From positions 1 to 9,292 of the forward strand of contig CAYHEP010000034.1 of the NCBI GenBank assembly GCA_964355775.1: a stretch of 9,292 nucleotides of DNA, read 5' to 3'. This document shows, piece after piece, positions 5,613-9,292 of the stretch. Below the pieces are notes generated by a model. The model was not told where the DNA came from. It did not search any database and saw only the letters and a program-made list of their open reading frames with translations. Source of the DNA: JBBTSB01 sp964355775. GTDB taxonomy: Bacteria; Patescibacteriota; Minisyncoccia; 2-02-FULL-40-12; IGHO2-01-FULL-4-A. Every line of letters begins with the position of its first letter. Within the stretch, counting starts at the first letter, position 1. A program made the position numbers and the translations under genes.

Positions 5613-5657
5613 ATCTTGTCAATCTTATCCCCGCCCGCTGCTCAAATTGACAAGATA
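5612..5657 (+). promoter_or_regulatory. Perfect 12-bp inverted repeat just upstream of the start codon
   Basis: TATCTTGTCAAT (5612-5623) and ATTGACAAGATA (5646-5657) are exact complements separated by 22 bases. The right arm ends 8 bases before ATG 5666. The structure could be an RNA hairpin controlling translation or a two-half-site operator; 34 bases between arm centres is about three DNA turns. Each arm carries a TTGACA hexamer, on opposite strands. Confidence 0.6.
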
Positions 5658-5665
5658 ATAGTTTT

Positions 5666-8600
5666 ATGAAAAAAAACTTATTGCCAAAAATACTTGCATT
5701 CATCCTTTCGGCGTATCTTCTGTTTCCGCCGGCCTTCGGCGTGGCCATTGCACAGGAAGTCACGCCGACGCCGGAAACAACTGCGGAAAATTCCCAAACC
5801 GGACCAAATTCGACCAATGAGGCTAATGCGTCCAATACCACGGATGCTTCCGTCACCAACACCAACGATGCCACCGTAACCAATGACGTCACTGTTGAGG
5901 GTAATACCGGCGGCAACAGCATTTCACCCGATCCGACGGTTGAAGCGCCTTCCACCGAATCTACGCCAACGCCAACGGGAGAACCGGAAGGAACATCGTC
6001 TGACGCTTCAACCCCAAGTACCGATCCCACGCCAACGCCGACACCCGGCGATGCGCCGGCCCCAAGCGACCTTCCGACTGATGCACCTGCCACATCCTCC
6101 GGCCAACCGACACTTGATCTTTCCTCAACCTCGCTCGTCACTACCGAGAGCGCAACGGTTGCGGAAAATGTTGACACCGGAACGGATTCTGATAATTCCG
6201 CATCGGCAACCACCGAACAGGACACTTCTGTTTCCAACACCAACGACACCGCGGTTGATACTACGGTTGACCTCAATGCCCAAACCGGAGAAAACACCGC
6301 AAGCGGCGCGGGAGTTGCGATCCAAACCGGTACGGCCAGCGCCAGCCTTAACCTCGCCAATGTCGTCAATACCAACCTCACCGGCAGCGACTTTTGGTTT
6401 GCGCTCGTCAACCTCTTTGCCACGGCAAATAATGATATTGACCTGACGCAGATTGAAGGGAACAGTTCCTTTGACCCCACATTGATTTCCGTCCTTGCGC
6501 AAAACCAATTCACCGGCGACGGATCGATCAATGTGGCACTTGCGTCGCTTCTTAGCTCGTTTAGCGTCTATAACGCCAATACCGCCACCCTTACCAACAC
6601 GGTGGATGTAGCCAGCCAAACCGGAGAAAACACCGCAACCGGAGACGGAAGTAGCATCCAAACTGGTGACGCCAGTGCCAGTGCCAACCTGTTCAACATG
6701 GTCAACACCAACATCACCGGCACGGACTGGTTTTTCACCATGATCAACCTGTTTGGCGGGTTAAACGGCGATATTTTGTTACCCTATGAACTCCAGTTTC
6801 TGGGCGAGGATGATCTCACCGCACAACAGCTTGCTGCTGCCATCAATCAAAACACCGGTGCCAATTCCGCCAATGAGGCAAATGCGTCCAATGCCGCGAG
6901 TCTCGACGTTTCCAACACCAACACCGCAACGGTTTCCAACAATCTTAATGTTGGGGCCGATACGGGCGGCAACAGCATCGTGGGGTCCGGCAGTATTCAA
7001 ACCGGCGATGCACAGGTCTCGGCCAACCTCCTCAACATCATCAACACCAACATCACTGGTTCGCGGTGGCTGCTGCTGGTCATCAATAACTTCGGCCACT
7101 GGAGCGGCAATGTCGTGGACTGGTGGGGAAATCTGATCACGTTTGGCCACACCACCATCGCGTGGGTGCAGCTTCCCGATACCGGAGAAGGGGACACGAT
7201 CACCACGGAAGCGATCAACCAAAACACCGGCGCCTCGTCAACCAATGAAGCCAATGCGACCAATACTTCCAATCTCGACGTTGCCAATGACAACACCGCA
7301 ACCGTGGTCAACGACGTGAGCGTCTTGGCAGATACCGGTGGCAATGCAGCTCAGGGAACAAGCGCTTCCATCCAAACCGGCGATGCGGCTGCTTCTGCCA
7401 ACGTGCTCAATGTCGTCAACACCAACATCTTTGGAAACCACTGGTTCTTGGGTGTCATCAACATCTTTGACAGCCTTTTCGGCGATATTATCTTCCCGCG
7501 GCCGGATTTGACGGTAACAAAGGTTGCGGACAAAACCACGGTACAACAGGGAGACACCGTGACGTATACGATAACAGTAAGGAATGAAGGTAACCTTTGG
7601 GCAAAGTACGTGGTGGTGACCGATACGCTGCCTGCCAATACCACGTTTGTCTCTGCGTCAGAGGGGGGAGCCGTCAGCGGAAACACCGTAACGTGGAACT
7701 TTTTCAAAATCTGGCCGGGGCAGACCAAAACGCTCACACTGGTGGTTCGGGTCAACGACGGGCTTGCCTGCGATACACCGCTTACCAATACGGTAAGCGC
7801 CATCACCCAAACCGATGAACCAAACACCGGCAACAATAGCGCATCGGCGACGGTCTCCACACCCTCGTGTGAAGGTGGTGGCGGTGAACCGACGCCGACT
7901 CCCACTCCGCCGGCTGGCGGAGGAGGTGAAGGAGGTGGCACTGGTGGGGGAGGCGGGCAAGGTGGCGGTGGAGGAGTCGGCGGCGCCAGCATCAGCGTCT
8001 GCACGGATCCCGCGCCGGGAAGCGCGCCGATACTTTTGTCAGCAACTGCCATCGCGGATAACCGCGCCACGCTTTCGTGGCTTCTGGCAACCGATCCGGT
8101 GACGTACTACCTCGTAGCCTATGGCACGTCTTCGGGCAATTACCAGTTTGGCAACCCCAACGTCGGCGGCCATGATACTATCAGCTACACCGTCGGCCAG
8201 CTCTCCGGCGGCACGACGTACTACTTTGTGGTACGAGCCGGCAACGGCTGCACGCCCGGACCCTTTTCCAATGAACTTTCCGCGTATGTGCCTGGAGGAT
8301 TTATCGCAGGACCTGCCGAAGGATTTATCGAAGGCGTGCTCGGCGAAACAACCGAGGAGGCAACCGAGACGGCGGTTTTGGCAGCGGAAGAGGGAACAGT
8401 CGAAGGCGCTGCAACGTGTGAACGCTGTCTCTGGTGGCCGTTTCTTTTGACGGAACTGGTACTACTTCTGGCATACTCCTATGCCGTAACCCGCGCCATT
8501 GCCATCCGACCGCGCATTATCATAAGTCTCGCCGTTCCGGTACTCACCTATATCTTTTTCATTCTCTGGAACCCCGATTGTCTGGAAAACCCGTGGCTCT

Positions 8601-8746
8601 TCTGGATCATCCGGTCAGGCTCGTTCTTCTGCAAGTACTTCCTCCTCATTGATGTAGGGCTGTTCGGCCTGGCCACGCTCCTTTGGCAAAAAGTGTTCGG
8701 AGGACAGGCACCGAACCAAACCCCAACAGGTGAATCCAGTGAGTAG
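5666..8746 (+). CDS. Membrane-anchored repeat surface protein with DUF11 and FN3 domains
   Basis: The 1026-residue product has a signal peptide with cleavage after AIA (27-29). One partial repeat (about 40-90) is followed by a Pro/Thr linker (91-157), then four repeats (about 158-266, 267-385, 386-512, 513-613). Each carries a Q-x-T-G-x-N step, a strand with N-T-N, I-Q-T-G-x-A-x-A and N-T-N-x-x-G plus an aromatic patch, the last starting at Asn235, 347, 460 and 585. A DUF11 domain (614-735, DLTVTKVADK... VTYTITVRNEGN, VTDTLP) leads into a Gly-rich linker (736-774) and a fibronectin type III domain (about 780-876, YYFVVRAGNGC). The C-terminus (about 917-1010) has three or four hydrophobic helices starting after C-E-R-C, and a polar tail. 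DUF11 and FN3 are common in large bacterial surface proteins. The repeats resemble those of the preceding gene, suggesting partners; this protein would be the anchored one. No Shine-Dalgarno is seen. The role in adhesion or fibre anchoring is inferred. Confidence 0.9.
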   Translation: MKKNLLPKILAFILSAYLLFPPAFGVAIAQEVTPTPETTAENSQTGPNSTNEANASNTTDASVTNTNDATVTNDVTVEGNTGGNSISPDPTVEAPSTESTPTPTGEPEGTSSDASTPSTDPTPTPTPGDAPAPSDLPTDAPATSSGQPTLDLSSTSLVTTESATVAENVDTGTDSDNSASATTEQDTSVSNTNDTAVDTTVDLNAQTGENTASGAGVAIQTGTASASLNLANVVNTNLTGSDFWFALVNLFATANNDIDLTQIEGNSSFDPTLISVLAQNQFTGDGSINVALASLLSSFSVYNANTATLTNTVDVASQTGENTATGDGSSIQTGDASASANLFNMVNTNITGTDWFFTMINLFGGLNGDILLPYELQFLGEDDLTAQQLAAAINQNTGANSANEANASNAASLDVSNTNTATVSNNLNVGADTGGNSIVGSGSIQTGDAQVSANLLNIINTNITGSRWLLLVINNFGHWSGNVVDWWGNLITFGHTTIAWVQLPDTGEGDTITTEAINQNTGASSTNEANATNTSNLDVANDNTATVVNDVSVLADTGGNAAQGTSASIQTGDAAASANVLNVVNTNIFGNHWFLGVINIFDSLFGDIIFPRPDLTVTKVADKTTVQQGDTVTYTITVRNEGNLWAKYVVVTDTLPANTTFVSASEGGAVSGNTVTWNFFKIWPGQTKTLTLVVRVNDGLACDTPLTNTVSAITQTDEPNTGNNSASATVSTPSCEGGGGEPTPTPTPPAGGGGEGGGTGGGGGQGGGGGVGGASISVCTDPAPGSAPILLSATAIADNRATLSWLLATDPVTYYLVAYGTSSGNYQFGNPNVGGHDTISYTVGQLSGGTTYYFVVRAGNGCTPGPFSNELSAYVPGGFIAGPAEGFIEGVLGETTEEATETAVLAAEEGTVEGAATCERCLWWPFLLTELVLLLAYSYAVTRAIAIRPRIIISLAVPVLTYIFFILWNPDCLENPWLFWIIRSGSFFCKYFLLIDVGLFGLATLLWQKVFGGQAPNQTPTGESSE
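5783..7504 (+). repeat. Coding repeats of the anchored protein, one partial and four full units
   Basis: Units of roughly 109-127 codons begin near bases 5783 (partial, interrupted by a Pro/Thr linker), 6137, 6464, 6821 and 7202. They share the core plan of the repeats at 3064-5451 but add a block coding for a Trp/Phe-rich stretch at the end of each full unit. Units 4 and 5 are closest, both opening with an I-N-Q-N-T-G-A sequence and N-E-A-N. Confidence 0.8.
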
Positions 8747-8778
8747 CCCGAGATGGTCCCGCGGTGTATCATGCACTC

Positions 8779-9292
8779 ATGCTCACTCTTTTGTTTCTCA
8801 TCCTCCAACTGGGCTTTGCCGTACTCATTTTTTATCTGTGCATCGCGTTTGTCACCGGCGCGCCGTTTGTGCCATCCACCAACCCGACGGCCCGGGCGAT
8901 GATTCGCCTGGCCCGCATGAAGCCGGGCATGAAGGTGTATGATCTGGGTTCCGGCGACGGAAGGCTGCTGTTTCTGGCGGCCAAAGAGGGCGCAAGGGCA
9001 ATTGGACTGGAGATAAATCCGCTCCTTGTCCTCTGGACATGGATCAAAAAAATGCTCTCAAAACGCCCCAAAACAGGGTTCAACCCTGCAGACCGCGTCA
9101 CGGTGCGCTGGAAAAATTTCTGGAACGCCAATCTTTCCGACGCTGACGTCGTATTTGTCTATCTCCTCCCGTGGCGAATGGAAAAGTTGGCAGCAAAACT
9201 GAAACGCGAACTCAAGCCCGGCAGCGTCATCGTCTCCAACAGCTTCATATTTCCGTCTCTCAAACGTCTCGAGGAGGACCGCGACTCGCACG
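8779..9292 (+). CDS. Membrane-anchored FAM173-like SAM-dependent methyltransferase (partial, C-terminus missing)
   Basis: The 171 codons present encode an N-terminal hydrophobic helix (residues 2-25), then PFVPS and a class I methyltransferase fold. Motif I, DLGSGDGR, is at 55-62. The ribose-binding acidic residue is Glu78 in GLEIN, a later strand is DADVVFVYLLPW (121-132), and LKPGSVIVSN follows. The order of one membrane helix, PFVPS/T, DLGSGDGR, GLEINP and a K-N-F-W segment matches the FAM173 / ATPSCKMT family, whose eukaryotic members methylate the ATP synthase c-subunit on lysine. The bacterial substrate is unknown. ATG 8779 starts the helix directly; an in-frame GTG at 8764 is an alternative. 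It begins 32 bases after the surface protein's stop, with no terminator between, so read-through is possible. A TATCAT hexamer at 8767-8772 would place a start site at the ATG, but no -35 supports it. The window end truncates the gene. Confidence 0.85.
   Translation, partial: MLTLLFLILQLGFAVLIFYLCIAFVTGAPFVPSTNPTARAMIRLARMKPGMKVYDLGSGDGRLLFLAAKEGARAIGLEINPLLVLWTWIKKMLSKRPKTGFNPADRVTVRWKNFWNANLSDADVVFVYLLPWRMEKLAAKLKRELKPGSVIVSNSFIFPSLKRLEEDRDSH

Noticed and set aside
5580..5623. Minus-strand promoter: TTGACA from the left inverted-repeat arm with TAAATT 17 bases on.
   Set aside because: The -10 matches only 4 of 6 and no leftward gene follows; it would only make antisense RNA to the repeat gene.
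2850..6531. Chain of long minus-strand open frames (about 2850-3668, 3669-5075, 5079-5564, 5509-6531) antisense to the repeat genes.
   Set aside because: They are mirror images of repeats rich in GGC, ACC, GAC and AAC codons, whose complements are not stops. The products are low-complexity Pro/Val/Ser chains with no start signals or domains.
5780..7500. Q-x-T-G-x-N steps as curlin (CsgA) repeats.
   Set aside because: Curlin repeats are about 22 residues with a fixed S-x5-Q-x-G-x-x-N-x-A-x3-Q pattern. Here units are 110-125 residues and only a short part is similar, so only an analogy is drawn.

Overview
The window comes from a bacterium, most likely a small-genome Patescibacteria (CPR) lineage, though this is inferred from style rather than from a marker gene. 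The hints are very large secreted Asn/Thr/Gly-repeat proteins, a DUF11 plus fibronectin-III surface protein ending in membrane helices, a DUF4352-type anchored protein, and start sites that mostly lack a Shine-Dalgarno sequence. Five of the six protein genes that can be followed read rightward; the sigma-factor fragment reads leftward. The four with visible stops in the rightward set use TAA, TGA and TAG, and nothing requires a non-standard genetic code.

Layout. 1-142: a probable gene tail, then an extended -10 promoter and a tRNA-Val(GAC) gene with encoded CCA. 114-749 (minus): the C-terminal two thirds of a sigma-70 family factor, cut off inside region 2, with its stop codon and last codons lying antisense inside the tRNA. 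770-2065: a secreted subtilisin-like (S8) protease whose -35/-10 promoter almost abuts its ATG. 2198-2737: a membrane-anchored DUF4352-like protein, preceded by a promoter and a terminator-like hairpin and followed by a strong intrinsic terminator. 2802-2973: a highly structured, gene-free leader ending in a perfect Shine-Dalgarno sequence. 2974-5454: a secreted 826-residue protein made almost wholly of nine ~89-residue repeats. 5455-5665: an intergenic region packed with inverted and tandem repeats. 5666-8746: a 1026-residue surface protein with related repeats, then DUF11, a Gly-rich linker, FN3 and a C-terminal multi-helix membrane domain. 8779-9292: the start of a membrane-anchored FAM173-like SAM methyltransferase, cut by the window end.

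How it may work together. The two tandem repeat proteins share one repeat plan (a V-N-D/T-N strand, then A-N/D-T-G-x-N-x-A, then I-x-T-G-x-A, then V-N-T-N). One has no anchor and the other is membrane anchored. The simplest hypothesis is a secreted repeat-fibre or coat subunit plus an anchored partner at the cell surface, with a secreted protease encoded nearby. Both repeat regions are almost free of Lys and Arg, so they should resist trypsin-like proteases and be nearly invisible to tryptic proteomics. This pair is the best candidate here for an undescribed system; its function is inference.
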